A stretch of DNA of 46,758 nucleotides from Erysipelotrichaceae bacterium (GTDB lineage Bacteria; Bacillota_I; Bacilli_A; Erysipelotrichales; Erysipelotrichaceae). This document shows, one piece after another, positions 17,632-25,862 of this stretch. Numbering within the stretch: the first letter of the stretch is position 1; each line of letters opens with the position of its first letter. A model generated the notes under the pieces. That model searched no databases and was not told the DNA's origin. It saw only the letters and a list, made by a program, of their open reading frames with translations. The DNA lies in the NCBI GenBank assembly GCA_022772735.1, contig JALEZD010000002.1, positions 1-46,758 on the forward strand. Reading direction: 5' to 3'. The translations under genes and the position numbers were made by a program.

Positions 17632-19017
17632 ATGAAATTTTTAAATGAAGCAAGACTCTACAAAGACCAAATGATTTCCGATTTAAAAGAACTTGTAAAA
17701 ATTGAATCTGTAAGAGATGATAACAGTGCAAAAGTTAATGCACCATTTGGTGAAAATATTGCAAAATGTTTAGACAAAGCCCTAGAAATCGGAAAAAGAG
17801 ATGGATTTGAAATTGAAAATGTAGATGGATATGCAGGAATTATCCAATACGGAAACAAAGAAGAATCTGTAGGTATTTTAGGTCACTTAGATATTGTGCC
17901 TATAGGTGATGACTGGACTTTTAATCCACTTGAGTGCCAAATAAAAGATGGATACATAATGGGTAGAGGTACTTGTGATGATAAAGGACCAACTATCGCC
18001 GCATATTACGCCATGAAAATAATAAAAGATAAAGGTTATAAATTAAAACATAATATTCAAATGTTATTAGGAACTGATGAGGAAAACTTATCTGAAGGAA
18101 TTTTATATTATAAAAAACATAGAAAAGCACCAATAATGGGAATTGTTCCTGATGCTTCATTCCCTTGTATATATGCAGAAAAAGGCATATTAGATATGAG
18201 ATGTTTTGGAGAAATAAATTCTTGTATAAAATATATGAAAGCTGGTGTTGCATATAATGTTGTTATTGGTAAAGCAGATGTGATTGTTGATGCCCCTCTG
18301 GATAAAGAATATTTCGATAAATTTTTAATCGCAAATAATATTGGTGGAAAATGTTTTAAAGATGAAAATGGAACTCACTATCATATAGATGGAAAACCAT
18401 TCCACGCTTCTAAACCTCACATGGGAATAAATGCAGCAATAAAAATGTTTCAATTTATTGGTAGCTGTTATAACGATGAGTTTTCAATTAAAATTGCCAA
18501 TTTATTAAATGATCCTTTTGGAGCAAGTTTAAATGTTGATTATGACGGTGCATATATGGGACCATTAACTTTCAATCTTGGAAAAGTTGAAATAGATAAC
18601 AATCATGTTGATTTAGCATTAGATTATAGATATCCAAATGAAGTTGTTGGACAAGTTCTATTTGAAAATACTGAGAAAAAAATAAAAGAGGTTTTAAACC
18701 TAAACAGTGAATTAGTAGATGATTCCAAATGGTTATTAAACAACCCTGATAGCGAGCTAATTAAAACATGTATGAAACATTATAGAGAATTCAGTGGCGA
18801 TACATACACTCCTCCTCTTAGAATTGGTGGCGGAACTTATGCAAGAACTTTTGATAATTTTGCAGCATTTGGTCCCGTATTCCCAAACAGAAAATATGAA
18901 GATTGGGTTGGTAAAGAACACGAAGCTGATGAAGGTTTTGAAATTGAAACCATGTTGCTTGCATGTGCAATATATGCAAATGTGCTTTACGATTTAGCAT
19001 GTGAAAAAGTTGATTGA
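17632..19017 (+). CDS. M20 family dipeptidase, PepV-like
   Basis: A 461-residue cytosolic zinc dipeptidase of the M20A/PepV group, which releases amino acids from dipeptides. Metal and catalytic residues are visible: H85 and D87 in GHLDIVPIGDDW, D117 in GRGTCDDKGP, E150/E151 in GTDEE, D174 in PDASFP and a late His in GKEHEADEG. Length is as in PepV (about 470). AGGAGG sits seven bases before the ATG. It is read rightward, divergent from the ribosomal operon, and followed by a small hydrolase gene 43 bases on that may share its transcript. Stop codon is TGA. Confidence 0.9.
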   Translation: MKFLNEARLYKDQMISDLKELVKIESVRDDNSAKVNAPFGENIAKCLDKALEIGKRDGFEIENVDGYAGIIQYGNKEESVGILGHLDIVPIGDDWTFNPLECQIKDGYIMGRGTCDDKGPTIAAYYAMKIIKDKGYKLKHNIQMLLGTDEENLSEGILYYKKHRKAPIMGIVPDASFPCIYAEKGILDMRCFGEINSCIKYMKAGVAYNVVIGKADVIVDAPLDKEYFDKFLIANNIGGKCFKDENGTHYHIDGKPFHASKPHMGINAAIKMFQFIGSCYNDEFSIKIANLLNDPFGASLNVDYDGAYMGPLTFNLGKVEIDNNHVDLALDYRYPNEVVGQVLFENTEKKIKEVLNLNSELVDDSKWLLNNPDSELIKTCMKHYREFSGDTYTPPLRIGGGTYARTFDNFAAFGPVFPNRKYEDWVGKEHEADEGFEIETMLLACAIYANVLYDLACEKVD

Positions 19018-19060
19018 GTTCAACTTTTTTTAAATGTTATACTTATATTAGGTGATAGGT

Positions 19061-19723
19061 ATGATTTTTAATAAAAACAAAAAACCAGTAGTAATTGCAA
19101 TTCATGGTTTTGGAAAAAGAAAATCCAAAGAGTTTTTTAATCTTGAAACTCAGCTAAAAAAATTAAAAATTGATTTTAAGACAATAGATTTATTCGATGA
19201 AAAAGTTGAAGATGACGCTCACTGGGAAAATTGGATAGCTAAAGCACAAGATTTAATTAAAACTTATTCATTTGATAGAGAAATTATTTTAATAGGTTTT
19301 TCTATGGGTGGTGTTATCGCAAATTATCTTTCAAATATAAACAATGTAAAAAAACTTGTAATGATAGCACCTGCATTTGAATATTTGAATATAACAACCA
19401 TAATAAACCACATAATAAAACCTAAAAACAAGCTCCCACAAAAATTTACTACTCAATTTAGTGAAGTCATAAACAATTTAAAAGATTATATTTCAGATAA
19501 TAAAGTGCCAACATTGATTATTCATTGTGAAGATGATGAAGTAATACCAATTTCATCAAGTATAAAATACATTGAAAAAATTAATCACGAGAACAAAATA
19601 CTTGTAACACTAAGCAAAGGGCAACACAGGATATTAGATGATAAAATTGCAGGTCCAATTGCTATAAATTTAATTATTGATTTTATAGAAAATAAATTTT
19701 TACATTTAAAAAGTGCTGATTAA
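19061..19723 (+). CDS. Alpha/beta hydrolase
   Basis: A 220-residue cytosolic alpha/beta-hydrolase of the small esterase/lipase type. The oxyanion region HGFG (about 17-20), the nucleophile elbow GFSMGG, the acid in HCEDDEVIP and the His in KGQHRILDD make up a full Ser-Asp-His triad. Substrate is unknown; carboxylesterase or acyl-transfer roles are equally possible. The ATG at 19061 is chosen since AGGTG lies six bases upstream; a GTG at 19052 is part of that site. The gene ends at a shared terminator. Confidence 0.82.
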   Translation: MIFNKNKKPVVIAIHGFGKRKSKEFFNLETQLKKLKIDFKTIDLFDEKVEDDAHWENWIAKAQDLIKTYSFDREIILIGFSMGGVIANYLSNINNVKKLVMIAPAFEYLNITTIINHIIKPKNKLPQKFTTQFSEVINNLKDYISDNKVPTLIIHCEDDEVIPISSSIKYIEKINHENKILVTLSKGQHRILDDKIAGPIAINLIIDFIENKFLHLKSAD

Positions 19724-19740
19724 TAAAATCAACACTTTTT
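19708..19740. terminator. Bidirectional terminator
   Basis: The stem AAAAGTGCTGATT pairs with AATCAACACTTTT (one mismatch) around a short AT loop, with T-runs on both strands. It overlaps the end of the alpha/beta hydrolase gene and lies five bases from the stop of the convergent reductase gene. Confidence 0.75.
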
Positions 19741-19744
19741 ATTA

Positions 19745-21727
19745 TTACTTATTATCTTTTACAACTGTTTCACCAGCAAGTTTACCAAATACTACTGTAT
19801 CAACTACTGCATTACCTCCAAGTCTATTACCACCATGAATTCCTCCAGTAACTTCTCCAGCAGCGTATAATCCTTCTATAACTTTACCATTTGTATCAAG
19901 AACTCTTGTAGATGTATCTATTGTAACTCCTCCCATTGTATGATGCATACATGCTTGTCTAGGAGTCGCAACCCATGGACCATTTTCAAGTTTAGTTGAA
20001 TATAGAGATCTATTAAATTCATCATGTCCAGATTCTACAGATTCATTAAATTTATCAACAGTTTCTTTTAAAGTTCCATACTCAACATTCAAATTTTTTG
20101 CAAGTTCTTCCAAAGTTTCGCCAGTAACGATATATCCGTTATTAACCATATATTCAAATGTAAATCCATCTGCACTTCTCCATGATGGATCCTTTACATC
20201 TTTATATCCTGCACCATCAGCAGATTCAATAATATAAAATATTCCATCTTTTTGTGCTAAAACACCTAAACATATTTCATCACGACGACCATCTTCTCTA
20301 ACAAATCTTTTTCCATCTTTATTCACAAAAATTATTTGGTCTGTTCCATTTGCGTTTCTAACTGGGAATTTATTTAATAAACCATCTTTTATATTACCCA
20401 AATAAAGAAGTTGTAACATATCCATATCAGTTAGTGAAGAATTAACTTCTAATGCCATAGTTATTCCATCACCTTGAGAAGAACTAAATCTATTTGTTGT
20501 CATTGTTTTACTTAAATCTTGCCACTTTCCTGATGTATTGTAACTTTGTACCATTTTTGCATTAGCTGCAAATCCACCAGTTGATAAAACAACACCCATA
20601 TTAGCTTTTACTTCAAACTCTTTATTAGATTTATTATCCAAACATTTTACTCCAACAACTTTACCGCTATCATCTTTTATCAAGTTTTTAGCAGTCGCTT
20701 CTGGAATAACAGTTATCTTGTCACTTGAGTTAATATAATCTACATATGTAGATATAAATCCTGTACCCATTTTCATAGTACTTGTATGAGTTCTTTGCCA
20801 TAAACTACCTGCACCTTGAGTTATTTTATCATTAAATTCCATGCCCAATTCTTTTAACCAATCAAGACCTGCAGTAGAATTTTCACACAACACTTTAACT
20901 AAATCTAAATTAGCAACTTTATCACCATTTATCCAAGTTTGTAGTGTATACCATGCTGTAGAGTCAAATAAGTCTGTTCTTTTATCTGCTTTATATTTGT
21001 CCCATTCTTCTTTAACTTTTGTGATTAATGCTTTATGCGCATCATTAATAGGTGTTTCTGCAAGAGCTTTTTCAATTGTTTCTTTAACAGAATCACTCAT
21101 TTCAACTTTACTTTGTAAAGATTCATATGGTGAATTATAAATTGCTCCACAAACTAAAGTATCTCCACCTACTGAACCATTTTTTTCAATAATAACAACA
21201 CTCGCACCATTTTGCGCAGCTGCAACGGCAGAGGCAAGTCCTGCACCTCCTCCTCCAACTACAACAACATCTGCATTAATTTCTGAAATATTTTCATATT
21301 CCACTTCTTTGTTAAAATCATCAGGATTAAATCCAGCCTGAGTCAAACAATCTTTTACTGCACTTTTTATTGCAGCACTAGTTATTGTTGCCCCTGTAAC
21401 ATTATCAACATTTAAAGATTGATACTTTACAATTTCTTCTGGAATTATCTGTGTTGGTGCTTTCCCACCTTTAATTAATTCTTCACCTTTAGAATTAATT
21501 AAGGCACTACCAATTCCTGGTGTTTCAGCATCTTTAACAACCTTGACATCAATTATACTTTTGTCATCTACCTCAACACTTACTTCAATTAAATCGTTCA
21601 TCCCTTGGGAAGTTGCAGTGTATGTACCTGCTTTTGCACCTTGAGTATTTTGAGTAGGAGTTTTACTACACGCTGCTACACTCAAAGACATTACAAAAAC
21701 AAGTAACATTTTTAAATTGTTCTTCAT
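19745..21727 (-). CDS. Lipoprotein FMN/FAD-binding fumarate or urocanate reductase-like flavoprotein
   Basis: The 660-residue protein starts with a lipoprotein signal (LSVAAC, C20). An FMN-binding domain (about 35-130) with TGATITS at 111-117 follows; T116 is the expected site for covalent FMN attached by ApbE. Next is an FAD_binding_2 domain with the dinucleotide fold VVVVGGGGAGLASA (about 154-167), and HHTMGG and GGIHGGNRLGGNAVVDTVVFG near the end. It resembles flavinylated extracellular reductases of Gram-positive bacteria (fumarate/urocanate reductase types), which take electrons at the outer membrane face. The acceptor here is unknown. No apbE or electron-transfer partner is in the window. 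A -10 TATAAT (21754-21759) and GGGAGG lie upstream. Confidence 0.88.
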   Translation of the reverse strand: MKNNLKMLLVFVMSLSVAACSKTPTQNTQGAKAGTYTATSQGMNDLIEVSVEVDDKSIIDVKVVKDAETPGIGSALINSKGEELIKGGKAPTQIIPEEIVKYQSLNVDNVTGATITSAAIKSAVKDCLTQAGFNPDDFNKEVEYENISEINADVVVVGGGGAGLASAVAAAQNGASVVIIEKNGSVGGDTLVCGAIYNSPYESLQSKVEMSDSVKETIEKALAETPINDAHKALITKVKEEWDKYKADKRTDLFDSTAWYTLQTWINGDKVANLDLVKVLCENSTAGLDWLKELGMEFNDKITQGAGSLWQRTHTSTMKMGTGFISTYVDYINSSDKITVIPEATAKNLIKDDSGKVVGVKCLDNKSNKEFEVKANMGVVLSTGGFAANAKMVQSYNTSGKWQDLSKTMTTNRFSSSQGDGITMALEVNSSLTDMDMLQLLYLGNIKDGLLNKFPVRNANGTDQIIFVNKDGKRFVREDGRRDEICLGVLAQKDGIFYIIESADGAGYKDVKDPSWRSADGFTFEYMVNNGYIVTGETLEELAKNLNVEYGTLKETVDKFNESVESGHDEFNRSLYSTKLENGPWVATPRQACMHHTMGGVTIDTSTRVLDTNGKVIEGLYAAGEVTGGIHGGNRLGGNAVVDTVVFGKLAGETVVKDNK

Positions 21728-21816
21728 GATTTTTCCTCCCTGTGTTTGTTAATATTATATCATGTGAATGTTTTATTTTGTATAGCGTAATAAAATTCTT
21801 AATATTTTATCAATAT

Positions 21817-21858
21817 AAAAAGTGAGTTCATAGACATCTACACTATAAATCTCACTTA
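21817..21858 (-). terminator. Terminator after the HAD phosphatase gene
   Basis: On the minus strand AAGTGAGATTTATAG pairs with CTATGAACTCACTT around a 9-base loop and is followed by a T-run. It closes the ABC-HAD operon before the reductase promoter. Confidence 0.75.
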
Positions 21859-21872
21859 TATTAATAATAATT

Positions 21873-22550
21873 TTAGTTATTATCTTTTATTTGATAATCA
21901 AATATTTCTAACAATTCTTCAAAATTATATATTCTAGTTACATTACTATCACTAAATCTAAGAGGATCATTAAAATACCAAATAGGCATCATGTTAGCTC
22001 TATATGCCCCTAATATATCAGTCGCATATGTATCACCAACAAATGCAACCTCTTCACAACTTAGTCCAAGCTTTTGTGCACCTTCAATAAAAATTGTTTT
22101 ATCAGGTTTATGGTTGCCCTTATCTCCAGAAACTAAAACAAATTCAAAATATTTATCTAAACCCAAATATTCTATTTTCTTCCTTTGTAAGTTTGAATCT
22201 CCATTTGTAATAATTCCCAATCTATATTTTTTCTTTAATTTTTTTAGTATATCAATACAATCATTTTGTAAAACTTGATACAAATGGAAAGTATCATACC
22301 ATTTCTTAATCATCTCTTTTACATCATAATCTAGATTGTAATGACTTTTCAATTGTTCATACACATGTTTTTTATTGATTGTTCCATATTCATCCCAAGT
22401 CATGCATCTTTGAACAATTGCTTCTATCTCAACACCATCTTTATCTAAATGTGGAAATAACTCAATGACATCATCTTTATATTTTCTATATGCTGATTCA
22501 ACTCTATTAGACAATGTACCATCAAAATCAAACAAAATACCTTTTATCAT
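21873..22550 (-). CDS. HAD-IA family hydrolase (YjjG/YfnB-like)
   Basis: A 225-residue cytosolic phosphatase of the haloacid dehalogenase superfamily. Motif I DFDGT (about 8-12), motif II TNGD, motif III lysine in NHKPDK and motif IV VGDTYATDILGA are complete, with a helical cap after motif I. Relatives include nucleotidases and phosphoglycolate phosphatases; the substrate cannot be fixed. Its ATG lies three bases after the permease stop, so it is the third gene of the ABC operon, an unusual companion for a transporter. Confidence 0.85.
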   Translation of the reverse strand: MIKGILFDFDGTLSNRVESAYRKYKDDVIELFPHLDKDGVEIEAIVQRCMTWDEYGTINKKHVYEQLKSHYNLDYDVKEMIKKWYDTFHLYQVLQNDCIDILKKLKKKYRLGIITNGDSNLQRKKIEYLGLDKYFEFVLVSGDKGNHKPDKTIFIEGAQKLGLSCEEVAFVGDTYATDILGAYRANMMPIWYFNDPLRFSDSNVTRIYNFEELLEIFDYQIKDNN

Positions 22551-22553
22551 TCT

Positions 22554-24104
22554 CTACTTCTCCAATTCGTTTATTAAGTCTTTAAATCTAAGATACCCCA
22601 TAGAAACAATTATAATAAATATAACTGCATAAAACATTAATATATAATCCCCAATAACAACAAACATTCTAAATAAAAACATGAACAACCCAAATGCAGC
22701 AATAATTATAATGAATATTATAAAAGTCCATAAATTACTAACTCTTGACATAAGTTCTGTTATATTTTGCCAATTATCTAAAAGGTTTTTGTAATCAAAC
22801 ATCATCCAATTAATTGCGAGTGAAGATGCAATTAGTACATAAACAAACAATCCACAAATAATACTTAACATATTCAATTTAAAATAAACAGTAAACACCA
22901 AATAAAATGATAAAGGTATTATTCCATTTACAAAAACAGCAACAAACAGCTTGTTTATCATATATTTACTCATATCAATTGGCAATGATTTTATATATTT
23001 AAAATTTTCTCTATCTAAAGAGATAATTATAGAAGATAAGTTTGAAGGATATATGTATTGACATACTGCAACTAATCCTGCAACACCTACTGTTATTATA
23101 AAATTATTAACTTGATTAATATTATTAAATTTTAAAAAGGCGGGAAAAATATAAAAAACAGGAGTTATACTACTTGTAACAACTGCTGAAGAAATAACTG
23201 AAGAATCTTTAAAAATTAAATCAAAATTATATTTTATAAAAAATGGTAGTTTACTCTTCTTATATTTTTTAATCTTTACACTGTTTTTTAATTTTTCATT
23301 ATCTTCGAAATATGTTTTCCCTATTGAATAAACAGATTTTTTACATACTATAATACTTATAAGTAATAAAAATACTAAAATCGGAAATATATAAACTCTA
23401 TTACTTATTAAGCCAGATATTATACCTAATTTACCATAAAACATTAAACTTACACTCTCATCATAAAATTTAAGCAAGGTAAAAATCCCTATATTAATTA
23501 ATATCGCAAAGACATCAACAAATGTTATAAATGAATTCCCAATTTTAGATATTGCAATTGTTTTAATTAAAACATTAATAACAAAAATTGATAGTGCTGT
23601 CAAAAATAAACTAGTCATTGTAAATATAAGAATAGAATACAATACTATCTCTAGAATATTAAAACCATTTTTAAAATAAAAAAGTACTAACATTACAAAA
23701 GTTGAAAGCGTATGTGTAAATATGTTAATAAAAACAATTAGAACTTTTGATTTAAGCAAATTTATTATATCAATTGGTAATGGTTTATAAGCCTCTAAAT
23801 CCTTACTTGCATAAAATATGCTATATGTAACTGAAAAACTTTGAATTACAGCAAAAGCCATAAAAAACAAATAAAAAACATCAAAAAATATTGGTATTTG
23901 TTTAAAATCAAAACGAAAAAATATCACACTATAAAATACAAGCATTATAAGTGGAGAATAAACAAAATTACTAAGAAAGATTTTTTTGTATAGCTTTTTT
24001 GGATTTTCAATATAATCTTTTTTCTTAGAATATATAGAAGTGATTTTAGAATTTGCATATAAAAGGTTTATTTTAAATATTTCAAAGAAGATTTTCTTAT
24101 TCAC
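22554..24104 (-). CDS. ABC transporter permease, ABC-2 type
   Basis: An integral membrane protein of about 516 residues with roughly ten or more hydrophobic segments in two halves, the layout of large exporter permeases. It should pair with the ATPase encoded just upstream. The start is uncertain: a GTG at 24104 has AAGGTG seven bases before it and overlaps the ATPase stop by eight bases, while a longer GTG at 24122 lacks a good site. Substrate is unknown; related transporters export lipids, peptides or antibiotics. Confidence 0.78.
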   Translation of the reverse strand: MNKKIFFEIFKINLLYANSKITSIYSKKKDYIENPKKLYKKIFLSNFVYSPLIMLVFYSVIFFRFDFKQIPIFFDVFYLFFMAFAVIQSFSVTYSIFYASKDLEAYKPLPIDIINLLKSKVLIVFINIFTHTLSTFVMLVLFYFKNGFNILEIVLYSILIFTMTSLFLTALSIFVINVLIKTIAISKIGNSFITFVDVFAILINIGIFTLLKFYDESVSLMFYGKLGIISGLISNRVYIFPILVFLLLISIIVCKKSVYSIGKTYFEDNEKLKNSVKIKKYKKSKLPFFIKYNFDLIFKDSSVISSAVVTSSITPVFYIFPAFLKFNNINQVNNFIITVGVAGLVAVCQYIYPSNLSSIIISLDRENFKYIKSLPIDMSKYMINKLFVAVFVNGIIPLSFYLVFTVYFKLNMLSIICGLFVYVLIASSLAINWMMFDYKNLLDNWQNITELMSRVSNLWTFIIFIIIIAAFGLFMFLFRMFVVIGDYILMFYAVIFIIIVSMGYLRFKDLINELEK

Positions 24105-24831
24105 TAATAGCACCTTCTTCACTTATCATTTTTAAATAAATGTCTTCTAATGTTTCACCAATATTTTTACTTTTTAATTCTTCAAGTGTTCCAACAAACA
24201 ACACTTTACCTTCTTTAAGGATACAAATTCTATCACAAAGTGCTTCAGCGACCTCTAAAACATGTGTTGAAAATAATACAATATTACCTTTGCGTGTATG
24301 CTCTCTCATTAATTTTTTCAAATTAAATGAAGATTGAGGATCTAATCCAGTCATTGGTTCATCCAAAATCCAAATCTTGGGATTAGAAATAAGTGCACCA
24401 ACAATAAAAACTTTTTGTCTCATTCCATGTGACAACTCTTCAATTGTACAATCAAATTTTTCGTCAATCGAAAAAACTTTTTTTAACTCTTCAATTCTAC
24501 TTTCTTTATCTTCATCATTAATTTCAAATACTTTTGAAATAAAATCCCAATAACTTTTAACAGGTAGTTTTAAAAACAAATCAGGTGTATCGGATACATA
24601 CCCAATACTCTTTTTTATTTCATTTCTGTTTTCAGATAGGCTTTTATTATCAATAAAAATTTTCCCACTATCCGAATTGATAACACTTACCAAGGTTTTG
24701 ATTGTTGTCGATTTCCCAGCACCATTATGTCCAATAAGCCCAAAGATTTCACCATCATTTATTTGAACATTCAAATTATTTAGTGCTACTTTATCACCAT
24801 ATTTTTTACAAAGTCCCTCTATTTTTATCAT
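24097..24831 (-). CDS. ABC transporter ATP-binding protein
   Basis: The 244-residue cytosolic nucleotide-binding subunit of an exporter. Walker A GHNGAGKST (about 34-42), the signature segment ELSHGMRQK (a LSHGM variant of LSGGQ), Walker B IWILDEPMTGLD and the H-loop STHVLE are all seen. The ATG at 24831 follows AGGAGG at seven bases; an upstream start would add a hydrophobic, non-homologous leader and is rejected. It is the first gene of ATPase-permease-HAD. Confidence 0.9.
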   Translation of the reverse strand: MIKIEGLCKKYGDKVALNNLNVQINDGEIFGLIGHNGAGKSTTIKTLVSVINSDSGKIFIDNKSLSENRNEIKKSIGYVSDTPDLFLKLPVKSYWDFISKVFEINDEDKESRIEELKKVFSIDEKFDCTIEELSHGMRQKVFIVGALISNPKIWILDEPMTGLDPQSSFNLKKLMREHTRKGNIVLFSTHVLEVAEALCDRICILKEGKVLFVGTLEELKSKNIGETLEDIYLKMISEEGAISE

Positions 24832-24860
24832 AAAAAAACCTCCTGTATAAATTATAAAAT

Positions 24861-24882
24861 AAAAAGTAGTCAATTGACTACT
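24861..24882 (-). terminator. Terminator at the end of nusG
   Basis: The palindrome AGTAGTCAATTGACTACT (24865-24882) includes the nusG stop codon and on the minus strand is followed directly by TTTTTATTTT. The stem has seven pairs with an AATT loop. It ends the rpmG-secE-nusG unit in front of the ABC operon. Confidence 0.75.
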
Positions 24883-25450
24883 CTAATTCAGGTGCTAAAT
24901 CATTATAATTTATATCAGTAGGAGTTTCTCTTCCGAAAAGTAAAATCAATACTGATGCAACTTGAGTTTGGTTATTCATTGAATCAACTCTACCAATCAT
25001 ACCACTAAATGGTCCAGATAAAATTTTAACAGTATCTCCAACTTTAAACTCAACATTAATTTTCTTATCACTTTGTCCCATTCTTCTTAAAATAGAATCA
25101 ATTTCATCTGGTGATACTGGGAAAGGTTTTGCCCCTCCACCTGATGAACCTATAAATCCTGTTACTCCTGGTGTATTTCTAACAACATACCAAGCATCAT
25201 CAGTCATAATCATTTCTACAAACAAATATCCAGGGAACAAATTTTTCATTTTTTCAACTTGTTTGCCATTTTTAATTTCAATTTCCGCTTCTTCAGCAAC
25301 TAAAATTCTAAACAAGCAATCTTGAATACCCATTGTTTCTACACGTTTTTCAAGATTTTCTTTAACTCTATTTTCATGACCTGCATATGTATTTACAACA
25401 TACCATCTTTTTTCAGTTTCTTCTTGTTGTACTTTTCTAACTTCACTCAT
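24878..25450 (-). CDS. nusG: Transcription termination/antitermination protein NusG
   Basis: The product of about 190 residues binds RNA polymerase through its NGN domain (RWYVVNTYAGHENRVKENLE at about 16-35, LFPGYLFVEM later) and has a C-terminal KOW domain (VGDTVKILSGPFSGMIGRVD). It modulates pausing and links transcription with translation through S10. The ATG at 25450 is preferred with AGGTG six bases upstream; a GTG three codons earlier is too close to the ribosome site. The gene follows secE with no gap, but rplK, its usual next neighbour, is over 4 kb away. Confidence 0.96.
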   Translation of the reverse strand: MSEVRKVQQEETEKRWYVVNTYAGHENRVKENLEKRVETMGIQDCLFRILVAEEAEIEIKNGKQVEKMKNLFPGYLFVEMIMTDDAWYVVRNTPGVTGFIGSSGGGAKPFPVSPDEIDSILRRMGQSDKKINVEFKVGDTVKILSGPFSGMIGRVDSMNNQTQVASVLILLFGRETPTDINYNDLAPELE

Positions 25451-25451
25451 A

Positions 25452-25637
25452 TTATGCACCTACTCCCAAAAATCTCAAAATAAATGCAATAATCACATCA
25501 AAAGCTACAAATCCTAATGCAAAAGCTAAAGTAAACATGATTACTTCAGAAGAATCCTTGAATAAATCTTTTCTCTTTGGCCAGCGTATTCTTTTTGCCT
25601 CTTTTATTATCCCACTTAAACTAAACCACTTTAACAT
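25452..25637 (-). CDS. secE: Preprotein translocase subunit SecE
   Basis: A 61-residue single-span membrane protein of the short Gram-positive type. The amphipathic helix has EAKRIRWPKRKDLFKDS (the conserved WP motif), and the hydrophobic segment is at about residues 33-57. It clamps SecY (7013-8296) in the translocon. It sits in the order rpmG-secE-nusG. Confidence 0.95.
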   Translation of the reverse strand: MLKWFSLSGIIKEAKRIRWPKRKDLFKDSSEVIMFTLAFALGFVAFDVIIAFILRFLGVGA

Positions 25638-25648
25638 AAAATAGCCTC

Positions 25649-25801
25649 CTATTTAGTTGCTTTATGAACTGTGTGTTTTCCACACTTTTTACAAAACTTC
25701 ATCAATTCTAATCTTTGATTACTGTTTTTATTACTTGAAGTTGTATAGTTTCTTGATAAGCATTCTGTACAAGTTAATATTACTTTGTTATCTTTTGCCA
25801 T
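25649..25801 (-). CDS. rpmG: 50S ribosomal protein L33 (bL33), zinc form
   Basis: The 50-residue protein has CTEC (11-14) and CKKC (37-40) pairs forming a zinc ribbon and the family end [10 protein letters not shown]. An ATG at 25801 lies after GGAGGAG with a somewhat long spacer. It is the first gene of rpmG-secE-nusG, as in many Bacillota. Confidence 0.95.
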   Translation of the reverse strand: MAKDNKVILTCTECLSRNYTTSSNKNSNQRLELMKFCKKCGKHTVHKATK

Positions 25802-25833
25802 AATTAAAAAAACTCCTCCAACTTTGCTTTACT

Positions 25834-25862
25834 ACAATATCACAACCATATATATTAGTCAA
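25834..25862 (-). promoter_or_regulatory. Promoter of rpmG-secE-nusG
   Basis: -35 TTGACT (25857-25862), a 17-base spacer and -10 TATTGT (25834-25839) lie right after the stop codon of the metal ATPase gene (25863-25865). No terminator separates the ATPase gene from this operon, so read-through from it is also likely. Confidence 0.7.

Noticed and set aside
17632-19017. Mycoplasma-type genetic code (TGA as Trp)
   Set aside because: The dipeptidase gene ends at TGA at the expected family length and Trp is encoded by TGG throughout, so the standard bacterial code applies.
24832-24873. N-terminal extension of the ABC ATPase
   Set aside because: The extra 14 residues are hydrophobic and unlike the family, whereas the inner ATG has a perfect AGGAGG at seven bases.
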